Of a stretch of 64,000 nt of DNA, positions 36,650 through 46,452 are shown one piece after another (the stretch's first letter is position 1; each line of letters begins with the position of its first letter). Below the pieces are notes generated by a model, which was not told the origin of the DNA, did no database searches, and saw only the letters and a program-made list of their open reading frames with translations. A program made the position numbers and the translations under genes. The stretch comes from Dongshaea marina (GTDB lineage Bacteria > Pseudomonadota > Gammaproteobacteria > Enterobacterales > Aeromonadaceae), in assembly GCF_003072645.1 (NCBI RefSeq), contig NZ_CP028897.1, positions 4,317,501 through 4,381,500 on the forward strand. Direction: 5' to 3'.

Positions 36650-37168
36650 TTACAGACCGATCTGTTTGATGATCTGATTTGCGACTACTTTTGCACTTTG
36701 TTCATCTGTTTGAACAACATAATCGGCAACTTCTTCATAAAGCGCATTACGCATAGTTGCCAGGCGCTCCAGAACCGTTTGTGGCTCTTCCTCTGTTTGA
36801 AGCAGGGGACGGCGCTTATCGCGCTGAGTCCGTGCAAGCTGCTTTTCGATTGGAGTTTCCAGGTAAACGACGATCCCGCGTGCAGAGAGGCGATTACGAC
36901 TCTCCTTGCTCTCAATCGAGCCACCACCCGTTGCCAGGACAATGCCCTGTTTTTCCGTCAGGTCATTGATTACTTTCTCTTCACGAACTCGAAAGCCTTC
37001 TTCACCTTCGATATCAAATACCCAGCTAACCTCGGCACCCGTACGACGCTCAATCTCCTGATCGGAGTCATAAAACTCCATGTGGAGCTGTTGCGCCAGG
37101 TGTCGACCGATGGTGCTTTTACCCGCACCCATGGGACCCACTAGAAAAATATTACGTTTTTCAGCCAT
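36650..37168 (-). CDS. aroK: Shikimate kinase AroK
   Basis: AroK phosphorylates shikimate. The 172 residues contain the P-loop GPMGAGKST (11-19), the substrate-binding [11 protein letters not shown] and GGGSIE, and the lid region [11 protein letters not shown]. It heads the aroK-aroB-damX-dam cluster, and pilQ lies upstream on the same strand, as in E. coli (hofQ-aroK) and pseudomonads. Confidence 0.97.
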   Translation of the reverse strand: MAEKRNIFLVGPMGAGKSTIGRHLAQQLHMEFYDSDQEIERRTGAEVSWVFDIEGEEGFRVREEKVINDLTEKQGIVLATGGGSIESKESRNRLSARGIVVYLETPIEKQLARTQRDKRRPLLQTEEEPQTVLERLATMRNALYEEVADYVVQTDEQSAKVVANQIIKQIGL

Positions 37169-37273
37169 CTTAAACCGAATGAATTCTATAAAGCACCTAG
37201 CCCCGCAAAAAGCTGCGAGGCACCCAAAACCTACCTTGAGTATGAAACTGGACGTCGAATTATCTCAGTTGAA

Positions 37274-37332
37274 GAGGGGGATTGGCAACCATTGTGACCA
37301 TAAAGATGGCGAAATGCTTACCAATCCCCCTC
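37274..37332. repeat. Inverted repeat between pilQ and aroK
   Basis: GAGGGGGATTGG at 37274-37285 and CCAATCCCCCTC at 37321-37332 pair perfectly over 12 bp. An inner CATT/AATG pair lies within the 35-base loop. There is no T-run, so it is not a standard terminator; it may stabilise or process the pilQ-aroK message. Confidence 0.6.
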
Positions 37333-37350
37333 AAAGGGCACTGTAACAGG

Positions 37351-39402
37351 CTAGAATGACTCTGTTACAATCTTAGGTGTCACGAACACCAGGAGCTCGC
37401 GTTTGGAGTCTGTGTTCGAGGTTTTACGGAACAGGACTCCCACTCCCGGGATATCCCCAAGCAGTGGCACCTTGCTGACCGAGGTTCGGATGGTTTGCTG
37501 ATAGATACCACCCAGAACCAGGGTTTCACCATTGTCCACCAGCACCTGGGTTACTATCTGCTGAGTGTCGATGGCAACCGCCGGACCGGTTGGGGTCGCT
37601 ACCTCATCCCCCTGACTGTCCTGGGTCACCGTCAGATCCAGGATAATTCGATTATCCGGGGTGATCTGTGGGGTCACCGTCAGGCTCAGCACCGCCTTCT
37701 TAAAGGTCACAGAGGTGGCACCACTGGATGCAGCCTCTACGTATGGGATCTCGGTTCCCTGCTCAATGACAGCCTGCTGTTGATTGGCGGTCATGATCCG
37801 GGGACTGGCAATGACCTCACCCTTGTTTTCTGTCTCAAGAGCACTGAGCTCCAGATCCAAAATTCGCCCCTTGGATAGCTTGGCAATCTGGAACGCAAGC
37901 GATGGTGCTCCTGTCGCCGGGAAGTTCACATTCAAACGACTATCCAGAGAGGTTGCTTCACCCGCCAGATACTCCAGGGTACCTGCGGTCTGCTTCTCGC
38001 CCCCCGTCTTGGAGGCACCCCAACGGATCCCCAGCTCCTGATCATAACCATCGTTGATGGTAACGATCCGCGCCTCAATAAGCACCTGCTTCACCGGAAT
38101 ATCCAGGATCTCGACCATCCGGGTTACATTCTCCATCACCTCGGAGGTATCCTTAACCAGCAGGGTATTGGTTCGCTGGTCGACCGATACGGCGCCCCGC
38201 TTGGACAACAGACTGGTCTCACCACTGCTGAGCAGCTTGGCAAGCTCCGAAGCCTTGGCGTAGTTCACCTGGATATATTCGGTAAACAGAGGCGCCAAAT
38301 CTGAGGCTTTTTGCAGAGCTGATAGCCGCTGCTCCTCACGAGCGGCGATCTCATTAGCCGGTGCGACCAATAGCACATTATTCTCAAGGCGCTTATCCAG
38401 TCCTTTAACCTTGAGGATGATATCCAGGGCCTGCTCCCAGGGAACGCCATCCAGCCGCAGGGTTACATTACCACTCACTGAGTCTGAGGTGACCAGATTG
38501 AACTTGTTAAAGTCAGCAATCAGCTGCAACACTGTTCTCACCGGAATATCCTGGAAGTTGAGTGAAATTGGCTTACCGCGATACTTACGCTTGGTAGACG
38601 CCGCTTTCTGACGTTTCGCCACCTCAAGGACAAACAGCTGATCGGCCTGATCGTAGCGATAGTCGACCTTACCCTTGGTATCGAGCTCAAACACCACATC
38701 CGGTCCCTTACGGAAAGATTCAATGCGCATCACAGGGGTCGCAAAGTCTTTCACATCCATGATGTGTAGCAGGGCATCACTGATCGCCATCCCGTGGAAG
38801 GTTGCCTTAATCTTATCTTTACCTTCGCGCATGTCGACAGCGACTGAGCTATTGTCCAGATAGATCAGGAACTGGCCACTACCATCCTTACCCCGGCGGA
38901 AATCAAAGCTCTTGACTCGGTTGATATATCCGGGAGTCTCCCCCTTGACCGGCTTGGTTTTCAGCAACAGTGGCTTCTTCGGCTGCTCCTTGGCAACTGC
39001 CTTGGCCATCTGGACATTCTGTCCCAGCTGGACAATCAGCATCTTATCTTTTTGGCGGATCTGATAAGGTACCAGCTTGTCGAGGGCGATCTTGATCTGC
39101 AGATCTTTTTCAATTTGCTGTACGCTCACCTGGCGCACCTTCTGCCGCTCAATCGGTATGGGATTGACCGTCAGCTCTGAGCGTGCATCAGGGAGTGAAA
39201 GGAGTAGCTCACGAGGCTGATACTGTAACTTGTCAGCAAACTTCTTCACAGGTTCATTAAACTCCAGCTCCAGGTCGAGCTGATCCTTTACTACAGGGTT
39301 GACTCGTACCTGCTTCAGTACCAATGCAGCCCATACCTGACCGCATAAGCTGATACTGAAAAATACGACCCAAACTTTCATCAAAAGATATAGATAACGC
39401 AT
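37351..39402 (-). CDS. pilQ: Type IV pilus secretin PilQ
   Basis: PilQ forms the outer-membrane ring through which the type IV pilus passes. The 683 residues have a signal peptide (MRYLYLLMKVWVVFFSISLCGQVWA), two AMIN domains that bind peptidoglycan, a secretin N-domain (PVRTVLQLIADFNKFNLV), and the secretin core with VPLLGDIPGVGVLF near the end. I chose ATG 39402, although the frame continues to 39450. It is the last gene of pilMNOPQ. Confidence 0.96.
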   Translation of the reverse strand: MRYLYLLMKVWVVFFSISLCGQVWAALVLKQVRVNPVVKDQLDLELEFNEPVKKFADKLQYQPRELLLSLPDARSELTVNPIPIERQKVRQVSVQQIEKDLQIKIALDKLVPYQIRQKDKMLIVQLGQNVQMAKAVAKEQPKKPLLLKTKPVKGETPGYINRVKSFDFRRGKDGSGQFLIYLDNSSVAVDMREGKDKIKATFHGMAISDALLHIMDVKDFATPVMRIESFRKGPDVVFELDTKGKVDYRYDQADQLFVLEVAKRQKAASTKRKYRGKPISLNFQDIPVRTVLQLIADFNKFNLVTSDSVSGNVTLRLDGVPWEQALDIILKVKGLDKRLENNVLLVAPANEIAAREEQRLSALQKASDLAPLFTEYIQVNYAKASELAKLLSSGETSLLSKRGAVSVDQRTNTLLVKDTSEVMENVTRMVEILDIPVKQVLIEARIVTINDGYDQELGIRWGASKTGGEKQTAGTLEYLAGEATSLDSRLNVNFPATGAPSLAFQIAKLSKGRILDLELSALETENKGEVIASPRIMTANQQQAVIEQGTEIPYVEAASSGATSVTFKKAVLSLTVTPQITPDNRIILDLTVTQDSQGDEVATPTGPAVAIDTQQIVTQVLVDNGETLVLGGIYQQTIRTSVSKVPLLGDIPGVGVLFRKTSNTDSKRELLVFVTPKIVTESF

Positions 39403-39430
39403 CGTGCCACGTCCCTGTCGTTCTGTTGAT

Positions 39431-39952
39431 TCAGTTGCTTTCGCTTCCAACCATGGTGAGTTTGGTTATTCTCGGAGCCCAACACCCTTTTCCATCAGGA
39501 ATAAACTCTTCAAGCTCAACCCAGTCATGGGTGATCTTGATGACTTGACCATGGTTAAGCCCCATTCTCTGTTTAAGACCCACTCGATAGGTAGTCCCAT
39601 CATTGGTCTTAATTAAAGCCCATAAAGCGCCATCCTTCCCCAAGGAGCCACTCATCGTAAGGTTGTTGAGAGAGTATTTTTCTAATGGCTCGCGAGCCCG
39701 ATCAACTTTTGGTCGAACGCACTCATCTTTGATCTTAGTCGCTGGCATAATGATCTCAGGCTTAGGCTCAGCAAACGGGCTGCGCTCATTATCCGGCTCA
39801 TATTTCATCGGTTTAAAATCGGGAACTTCCGGTAGCGGCTCAATCGGCGTCGGCTTGAGAGCCTTCATTCTGGCCACAAACTGCTTGAGATCACTGGTGC
39901 CATCACAGGCGCTAAGAAGCAGAGCACATAAGACGATTAGCAAAAATCTCAT
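39431..39952 (-). CDS. pilP: Type IV pilus lipoprotein PilP
   Basis: PilP is an inner-membrane lipoprotein that links PilN/PilO to the PilQ secretin. The 173 residues begin with a lipoprotein signal (MRFLLIVLCALLLSAC, lipidated Cys16), followed by a disordered proline-rich segment and the C-terminal beta domain (MSGSLGKDGALWALIKTNDG). It overlaps pilO by 4 bp. Confidence 0.95.
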   Translation of the reverse strand: MRFLLIVLCALLLSACDGTSDLKQFVARMKALKPTPIEPLPEVPDFKPMKYEPDNERSPFAEPKPEIIMPATKIKDECVRPKVDRAREPLEKYSLNNLTMSGSLGKDGALWALIKTNDGTTYRVGLKQRMGLNHGQVIKITHDWVELEEFIPDGKGCWAPRITKLTMVGSESN

Positions 39953-40539
39953 TTCGCTACCTCCTGCTTCTCATCATATTTATAGGTTTTAGCCAGCACA
40001 TTGAGGGTCAGGAGATCCCCTTCGGCCCGGCCAATTGAGAAGCTGTCCAGGATCACTATCCGCGGCAAGGCCGCTATGTCAGCCGCAAACTCTCCGAGCT
40101 GGTGATAACTCCCCTGAACATCGATTCGCATCGGCAGCTCGGTTGAAAACTCCATCTTCTTCTCAGCCTCCCAATTGATCCGCAGCAGTTTCAATCCATT
40201 GTTGGTTCCGATGAAGCTGATATCGTCAATTAACCCGGGAACCTCGTGTTTATTGGGAAGCTGCTTTAACTGAGACTCCAGCAGTTTTTCCAGCTCAACC
40301 ATCTGATCCTGATAAGCTTTGAGATTCGCAGCCATCTGAGCCTTGGTTTTATACTGCTGTTTAAGCTGTACCTCTTTTTTCTGAACGACCTTGAGCTTGG
40401 CGATCGAGTCATCAATCCAGTAGTAATAGCTGCCTCCGGCAATCAGGGCACACAGAATCAGGATCGCAATTGCTTTTATCGGTGCAGGCCAGCTACCGAT
40501 ATTTTCAAAGTCCAGTTCATTGAGCTGCTGCAGATCCAT
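39949..40539 (-). CDS. pilO: Type IV pilus alignment protein PilO
   Basis: PilO forms a periplasmic heterodimer with PilN. The 196 residues have a short cytoplasmic start (LQQLNELDFENIGSWP), one membrane segment near 25-45, a coiled-coil region, and a ferredoxin-like periplasmic domain (PMRIDVQGSYHQLGEF). It overlaps pilN by 23 bp. Confidence 0.95.
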   Translation of the reverse strand: MDLQQLNELDFENIGSWPAPIKAIAILILCALIAGGSYYYWIDDSIAKLKVVQKKEVQLKQQYKTKAQMAANLKAYQDQMVELEKLLESQLKQLPNKHEVPGLIDDISFIGTNNGLKLLRINWEAEKKMEFSTELPMRIDVQGSYHQLGEFAADIAALPRIVILDSFSIGRAEGDLLTLNVLAKTYKYDEKQEVAK

Positions 40540-41104
40540 TGCTGGCCTCCTTGCTCTTCCTGTTCTGATTCAGCACATCAAAGTAGAGTGAGAACTGACT
40601 CAGAATGATTGGCTCCTTCTGGGTCTCAAAGATGGAGAGGATCTTGGTGTTCCCCAGCCAGCCACTCGACTCGATACGCCGCATCATGTTGGCAACCCTG
40701 CTGTATGCTTCGGTATCACCAACCACATCGATCCGCTTGTTATTGAGCTTCAAAGAGCCAAGATAGACCCCGGGAGGTACCACCTTGGGTAGCTGGTTAA
40801 ACAGATGAACCGACAGGTTACGACTCAGTTGCAGCTGATTAATCAGATCCATCCGCTCAATCAGTTGCGCCCTACGCTTTTTAAGTCGCTGGATCTCGCC
40901 AATCTTGCTGTCAAGAACCACCATCTCTCGTTGCAGGTATTGATTGCGGCTATTTTGATTATCAACGGCTTTGCCGATAAACCAGTTCACCGCGAAGACC
41001 AGCAGCAGGGTCAGGACTGCAAAACACCCCAGCAGGGTAAAAAATTGTGTCTTTTGGCGTTGCTTAACCGCCTCTCGCCAGGGCAATAGGTTTATAGCTG
41101 ACAT
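40517..41104 (-). CDS. pilN: Type IV pilus alignment protein PilN
   Basis: PilN binds PilM through its conserved cytoplasmic INLLPWR motif, visible at residues 4-10, then spans the membrane (about 22-42) and forms a coiled coil and a periplasmic domain. The 195 residues match the family. The start overlaps the end of pilM by 13 bp. Confidence 0.96.
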   Translation of the reverse strand: MSAINLLPWREAVKQRQKTQFFTLLGCFAVLTLLLVFAVNWFIGKAVDNQNSRNQYLQREMVVLDSKIGEIQRLKKRRAQLIERMDLINQLQLSRNLSVHLFNQLPKVVPPGVYLGSLKLNNKRIDVVGDTEAYSRVANMMRRIESSGWLGNTKILSIFETQKEPIILSQFSLYFDVLNQNRKSKEASNGSAAAQ

Positions 41105-42165
41105 GGCACAAAACTCCTTAACGCCAGACCCAGCGCCGTCATAAACTTAGGCCCCATCGCCTTGAATGGATCTTTATTTACCTTGCGCCCCCAGGAGCAG
41201 TGGGCAAAGGGGTCCGGGTGTAACACCTCAAGCTCCAGCTCAGTAGCTAGCTGGCTCGGCAATGAAGGTACCAGACTTCCACCACCGGTCAGCACCAGCT
41301 GGTTCACCTCACGGTAGCTTCCCGAGCTACAGAAAAGCTGAATATTGCGTCGCACCTGCTGAATGAGGTTAGTCATGTAGGGGGCAAATACATCAACATC
41401 AAAATTGGCTGGCAGATTGTTATTCAGCTTGGCCTGTTCAGCCTCTTCCGGGGTGAAGTTATAGAAATTCGCGATTCCCTGGGTATAGGCCTCTCCCCCA
41501 AAGTTTTGCAGTCGGGTATAGATCACCTGGCCCTTGACCATCACACTAAACCCCATGGTGTTTAAGCCCAGATCAATGATACCGATCACCTCCTGAGAGG
41601 AAGCCAACTCAGGCACAGTCTCAAGAACCGCTCTGCCCAGTGCGTGAGTGCTGACATCCACCACCTTGGTATCCAGACCGATCTCCGATAGGGCCGAGAC
41701 CTGAGCCGTGATGCTTTCGGTACGCGCAGCACTGAGCAGCAAATCATTTTTAGTGGGGTCGACCTCATTCGCTCCGATCACCTCAAAGTCGAGACTGATC
41801 TCGTCGCGTGGGAAGGGGATGATCTGCTCAGCTTCAACTTCGAGCTGAGTCTCCAGCTCAAGATCGCTCAGGGAACCATCCATCTGGATAATCTTGGATA
41901 TCACACCGGTCCCGGAAACCGCTGTTGCTGCCACGTGATAATGTGCAGGAAGATTCTTCTTGAGCTGGCGCAGTACCGTCGCCATCTTCTCGATATCCTG
42001 CAGCTGCTGCTCCACCATACTGCCTTTTGGTGTTGGCAATTCGACGCAAGACTCGATGGTAAGTTGCCCAGATCGCCCCGCTACCACAAGTGCTTTAATC
42101 GACTGTGAGCCGAAGTCAACACCCACCATAGGAATCAGTCTGGAGCTTTGAAATAGTGAAGCCAT
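41092..42165 (-). CDS. pilM: Type IV pilus actin-like ATPase PilM
   Basis: PilM is a cytoplasmic actin-fold protein that anchors the pilus alignment complex. The 357 residues carry VGVDFGSQSIKALVV (phosphate 1), IGIIDLGLNTMGFSV (phosphate 2) and VLTGGGSLVPSLP (adenosine motif). ATG 42165 has a GAAGGA ribosome site; the frame is open to 42213. It is the first gene of pilMNOPQ and divergent from mrcA, as in Vibrio, Aeromonas and Pseudomonas. Confidence 0.96.
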   Translation of the reverse strand: MASLFQSSRLIPMVGVDFGSQSIKALVVAGRSGQLTIESCVELPTPKGSMVEQQLQDIEKMATVLRQLKKNLPAHYHVAATAVSGTGVISKIIQMDGSLSDLELETQLEVEAEQIIPFPRDEISLDFEVIGANEVDPTKNDLLLSAARTESITAQVSALSEIGLDTKVVDVSTHALGRAVLETVPELASSQEVIGIIDLGLNTMGFSVMVKGQVIYTRLQNFGGEAYTQGIANFYNFTPEEAEQAKLNNNLPANFDVDVFAPYMTNLIQQVRRNIQLFCSSGSYREVNQLVLTGGGSLVPSLPSQLATELELEVLHPDPFAHCSWGRKVNKDPFKAMGPKFMTALGLALRSFVPCQL

Positions 42166-42240
42166 AATCCTTCCATGGTTATGCGAAAACACATTCCTCG
42201 TATCTATAAGCAAATATCAACAATCGCCAAAAATCCATTT

Positions 42241-42270
42241 TCTATTGGCTTTCTATTGGCTTTCTATTGG
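42241..42270. repeat. Tandem 11-bp repeat in the pilM/mrcA promoter region
   Basis: TCTATTGGCTT occurs twice in direct succession, followed by a partial third copy TCTATTGG. The 11-bp period puts each copy on the same face of the DNA. It lies 76 bp before pilM and 89 bp before mrcA. Confidence 0.8.
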
Positions 42271-42358
42271 AAGTAGCAAAAATTTAGCCAGACTTCGGTT
42301 ATGTGCCACGATATACTGATGCCCCTGAAACAAGGCTCAGAAGCGAATAAGTGAACGC

Positions 42359-44914
42359 ATGCTAAAGTTCTGCAAACGGTTGATAATTTTCTGTCTGACC
42401 CTCTTTATCATTGGGGTTATCGCAGTCGTCGGGATCTATTTTTACCTCAAACCGACCCTGCCGGATGTCAGCACCCTCAAGGATGTTCATCTTGAAACCC
42501 CGATGAAGGTCTACAGTGCCGATGGCCAGTTGATCTCCCAGTTCGGTGAGAAGCGACGCATCCCGTTGCATATCGAACAGATCCCTCAGCCGATGATTGA
42601 TGCCTTTCTCGCAACCGAAGATAACCGCTTCTATGAGCATCCGGGCATAGATCCGATCGGTATCATCCGTGCCGCCTGGATCTGGATGGTGACCGGGCAA
42701 AAGCGCCAGGGTGCCAGTACCATTACCCAGCAGGTGGCGCGTAACTTCTTTTTGACCCGTGACAAGACCATCACACGCAAGGTGAAAGAGATCTTCCTGG
42801 CCTGGCATATCGAGCAGCTTCTCACCAAAAATGAGATCCTCGAGCTCTATCTGAACAAGATCCCATTAGGCTATCGGGCCTTTGGGGTAGGTGCCGCGGC
42901 TCAGGTCTACTATGGCAAGACTGTCAAAGAGCTGACGCTGCCACAGATAGCGATGATCGCGGGATTGCCGAAAGCCCCCAGCGCCCTCAACCCACTGAGT
43001 CACCCGATCCGTGCCAAGGAGCGCCGGGATACCGTGCTGGAGCGGATGCTGGAGACGGGGAAAATCAGTGAGCAGCAGTATAGGACCGCAATCCACACCC
43101 CGCTCACCGCCCGCTATCATGGCGCGGAGATCACCCTGCACGCTCCCTATCTCGCTGAGATGGTGCGGCAGTGGATGGTGGATCGCTATGGAGAAAAAGC
43201 CTATACCGAGGGCTTTAATGTCTATACCACAGTCTATGCCAATCGGCAGCGGGCCGCTCAGGACGCTCTGCACGACGGTCTGTTTGCCTATGACATGCGT
43301 CACGGTTACCGGGGAGCAGTCAAAAAGCTCTGGGATCCAAGCTTGGGAGAGAGCGCCTGGCCTGAACAGAAGATCAATGATTACCTGAAGCGCTACCCGC
43401 ACTACAAGCCACTTGAGCCCGCCATCGTGACCCAGGTTGATGAGAAGTCAGCCCAGGTCATCGTCAAAGGGGCAAAGCAGGTAACCCTGGGCTGGAATGC
43501 ACTGAAGTGGGCCCGGGCCTATATAGACGATGAACACCAGGGCAATGCCCCCAAGCAGGCCTCAGATGTTTTGCAAGCCGGTGAGCTTATCTGGGTTCGC
43601 CCCCTCAAAGATGGCTCCTGGCAGCTCTCGGAGATCCCCCAGGTCAATGCCGCCATCGTTTCTGTCAACCCAACCGATGGGGCGATCCAGGCCCTGGTGG
43701 GTGGCTTTAATTTCTACCTGAGCAAGTTTAACCGTGCCGAGCAGGCACTTCGCCAGATAGGCTCAAACATCAAGCCATTTATCTACTCAGCGGCTCTCGA
43801 TTCGGGTTTCACCCTGGCCTCTATGGTTAATGATGCCCCTCTGAGCTACTGGGATCCCAGCCTGGGTGTTGCCTGGCGGCCGAAAAATGACAACTCCAAA
43901 TATAGTGGCCTGACCCGGTTGAGGGTCGCCTTGGGTAAATCCCTCAATGTGGTCTCGGTGCGCCTGCTGCAGAGTGTCGGACTGGACAGGGTACTGCAGC
44001 GGCTGGAGGCCTTTGGCTTCCCGGCCGATCAGCTTCCTCACGCCAGCTCGATCGCCCTGGGCAGTGCCTCTTTGACCCCCCTGCAGGTTGTGGCTGGTTT
44101 CTCGGCCTTTGCCAACGGCGGCTTTAAGGTGAACCCCTATTTTATCCGCCAGATCAATAATGGCTATGGCCAGGTTGTCTATGAGGCTAATCCCAAGGCG
44201 GCCTGTAGCCGCTGCTCTGAGATCTCCCAGCAGCAGCTGAGTCCCGAGCATGCACTCAACCAGGATGGTGACTGGCTCAAGACCTGTGCCATCACCCCGG
44301 TGACCCCCTTCAACAAGGCACGGCGGATCCTCTCTCCTCAGACTGCCTTTTTGATCTCAGATGCGATGCGCAGTGCCATCTGGGGTGGAGGCAGCTGGAA
44401 ACACCATACCGCCTGGACCGGCACCGGCTGGCGTACCGCCCGCGCCCTCAAGCGTCATGACATTTCCGGGAAGACCGGGACCACCAATGAATCCCGGGAT
44501 GCCTGGTTCTCCGGCTTTAATCCGGACCTGGTGACCACAGTGTGGATCGGTTTTGATAATCACGACCGCAAGCTTGGAAAGACCCGCTGGAATCCAAACA
44601 TGGGACAAGGGCAGATAGTCGGAGGGGAGTATGGCGCCAACGCCGCCCAGCCCATCTGGATCGACTATATGAAAGAAGCCCTCAAGGGGGTGCCAGAGCA
44701 AGCACCACGAGTCCCTCAGGATGTGGTGTCGGTGAGGATTGACCGCGCCACCGGGCAGCTGAGCCGCAAGAGCGACTACACCTCAATGTTTGAGTATTTC
44801 AAAAAGGGCACGGCTCCGACCCGTTTTGCCGAGACCCAGTCTACGACTGTCTATCAACAACAGGGACAGGAGAGTGAGAAGGGTGTCGATGAGGCCCCTG
44901 CCCCGCTGTTTTAA
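42359..44914 (+). CDS. mrcA: Penicillin-binding protein 1A (MrcA)
   Basis: PBP1A polymerises and cross-links peptidoglycan. The 851 residues have an N-terminal membrane anchor (7-30), a glycosyltransferase domain with catalytic Glu87 in TEDNRFYEHPG, an OB-like insert, and a transpeptidase domain with Ser469 in the SNIK motif, and KTG at 705-707. The length equals E. coli PBP1a (850). It is divergent from pilM, the order found across gammaproteobacteria. Confidence 0.97.
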   Translation: MLKFCKRLIIFCLTLFIIGVIAVVGIYFYLKPTLPDVSTLKDVHLETPMKVYSADGQLISQFGEKRRIPLHIEQIPQPMIDAFLATEDNRFYEHPGIDPIGIIRAAWIWMVTGQKRQGASTITQQVARNFFLTRDKTITRKVKEIFLAWHIEQLLTKNEILELYLNKIPLGYRAFGVGAAAQVYYGKTVKELTLPQIAMIAGLPKAPSALNPLSHPIRAKERRDTVLERMLETGKISEQQYRTAIHTPLTARYHGAEITLHAPYLAEMVRQWMVDRYGEKAYTEGFNVYTTVYANRQRAAQDALHDGLFAYDMRHGYRGAVKKLWDPSLGESAWPEQKINDYLKRYPHYKPLEPAIVTQVDEKSAQVIVKGAKQVTLGWNALKWARAYIDDEHQGNAPKQASDVLQAGELIWVRPLKDGSWQLSEIPQVNAAIVSVNPTDGAIQALVGGFNFYLSKFNRAEQALRQIGSNIKPFIYSAALDSGFTLASMVNDAPLSYWDPSLGVAWRPKNDNSKYSGLTRLRVALGKSLNVVSVRLLQSVGLDRVLQRLEAFGFPADQLPHASSIALGSASLTPLQVVAGFSAFANGGFKVNPYFIRQINNGYGQVVYEANPKAACSRCSEISQQQLSPEHALNQDGDWLKTCAITPVTPFNKARRILSPQTAFLISDAMRSAIWGGGSWKHHTAWTGTGWRTARALKRHDISGKTGTTNESRDAWFSGFNPDLVTTVWIGFDNHDRKLGKTRWNPNMGQGQIVGGEYGANAAQPIWIDYMKEALKGVPEQAPRVPQDVVSVRIDRATGQLSRKSDYTSMFEYFKKGTAPTRFAETQSTTVYQQQGQESEKGVDEAPAPLF

Positions 44915-44923
44915 CCACAAATT

Positions 44924-44956
44924 CGCGAGCGGAGCTGACGCTCCCTCGCGGTTTTT
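44924..44956 (+). terminator. Rho-independent terminator after mrcA
   Basis: CGCGAGCGGAGC and GCTCCCTCGCG pair around TGAC with one mismatch, followed by GTTTTT; it begins 9 bases after the stop codon. Confidence 0.8.
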
Positions 44957-45047
44957 CTGATAAATCACCGACAAATAGCATCTAACCCTTTCCGGGTTGA
45001 CTAAAATTCCCCATAATAGCGACCTCCCAGTATTCCAGGTGTTATCC

Positions 45048-46445
45048 ATGAGCGAGCAATCCGTAGCCAAAAAACCCGTCATCTCCGCAGATGATCTCAA
45101 GCTGCCTCCCCACTCTTTTGAGGCGGAGCAGTCTGTGCTGGGTGGCCTGATGCTCGATAACCAGGCCTGGGATCGTGTCGCCGAGCTCATAACGTCTCAG
45201 GATTTTTACAGCAAGCCCCACCGTTTGATCTTTCAGGCGATGGCACAGCTGGCTGAGTCGGGTCGCCCCATCGATCTCATCACCCTCCAGGAATTTCTGA
45301 GTAATGGTGAGGAGCTGGAGCTGGTTGGCGGATTCGCCTACCTGGTTGAGATCACCGCCAAGACTCCAAGTGCCGCAAACATCAACCATTATGCTGACAT
45401 CGTCCGGGAACATGCGGTCAAGCGAGAGATGATCTCAGTTGCCAATGAGATCGTCGAAGCTGGCTATGACCCCCAGGGGCGTAGCAGTCACGAGCTGCTG
45501 GATTTTGCTGAGAGCCGGGTGTTTGGTATCGCGGAGCAGCGAGCCAGCAGTGATGAAGGTCCGATCGCCCTGCGATCTGTGCTGGAGAAGACTGTCGATC
45601 GCATTGAAGAGCTATTCCAAAATCCACACCAGGGGATCACGGGTGTCTCCAGTGGTTATATGGATCTCGACAAGATGACCGCCGGTATGCAGCCCTCGGA
45701 TCTCATCATAGTGGCCGCCCGTCCCTCGATGGGAAAGACCACCTTCGCGATGAACCTGTGTGAACATGCGGCGATGACCGAGGATAAACCGGTGCTGATC
45801 TTCTCTTTAGAGATGCCCTCTGAGCAGATCATGATGCGTATGCTGGCCTCTTTAGGACGCATCGACCAGACCCGGATCCGTACCGGCCAGCTGGATGATG
45901 AAGATTGGGGACGGCTCTCGACCACCATGGGGATGATGCTGGATAAGGGCCAGCTATACATAGATGACTCCTCGGGACTGACGCCGACCGAAGTACGCTC
46001 CCGAGCCCGGCGAATCGCCCGGGAAACGGGGGGCCTGAGCATGATCATGATCGACTACCTGCAGCTGATGCAGGTGCCCGCGTTCAAAGATAACCGAACC
46101 CTGGAGATCGCCGAGATCTCCCGCTCACTCAAAGCTCTGGCCAAAGAACTGCAGGTGCCGGTTATCGCCCTGTCGCAGCTCAACCGTAGCCTGGAGCAGC
46201 GTGCCGATAAGCGCCCGGTGAACTCGGATCTGCGTGAATCTGGGTCTATCGAGCAGGATGCTGACCTCATCATGTTTATCTACCGAGATGAGGTTTATAA
46301 CGACGATACCCCGGAAAAGGGCACCGCTGAGATCATTATCGGTAAGCAGCGTAATGGCCCGATCGGTAAGGTGCGCCTGACCTTTCAGGGGCAATACTCC
46401 CGTTTTGATAACTACGCAGGCCCGAGCCTGGATGATGACTATTGA
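45048..46445 (+). CDS. dnaB: Replicative DNA helicase DnaB
   Basis: DnaB is the hexameric helicase of the replication fork. The 465 residues contain the N-terminal primase-binding domain (PPHSFEAEQSVLGGLMLD), the linker, and the RecA-like domain with Walker A RPSMGKTT (225-232), Walker B IMIDYLQLM and the arginine-finger region DLRESGSIEQDAD. ATG 45048 (MSEQSVAKKP) is the sensible start. alr begins 7 bp after its stop, which is the conserved order in this group. Confidence 0.97.
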   Translation: MSEQSVAKKPVISADDLKLPPHSFEAEQSVLGGLMLDNQAWDRVAELITSQDFYSKPHRLIFQAMAQLAESGRPIDLITLQEFLSNGEELELVGGFAYLVEITAKTPSAANINHYADIVREHAVKREMISVANEIVEAGYDPQGRSSHELLDFAESRVFGIAEQRASSDEGPIALRSVLEKTVDRIEELFQNPHQGITGVSSGYMDLDKMTAGMQPSDLIIVAARPSMGKTTFAMNLCEHAAMTEDKPVLIFSLEMPSEQIMMRMLASLGRIDQTRIRTGQLDDEDWGRLSTTMGMMLDKGQLYIDDSSGLTPTEVRSRARRIARETGGLSMIMIDYLQLMQVPAFKDNRTLEIAEISRSLKALAKELQVPVIALSQLNRSLEQRADKRPVNSDLRESGSIEQDADLIMFIYRDEVYNDDTPEKGTAEIIIGKQRNGPIGKVRLTFQGQYSRFDNYAGPSLDDDY

Positions 46446-46452
46446 TCCCATG

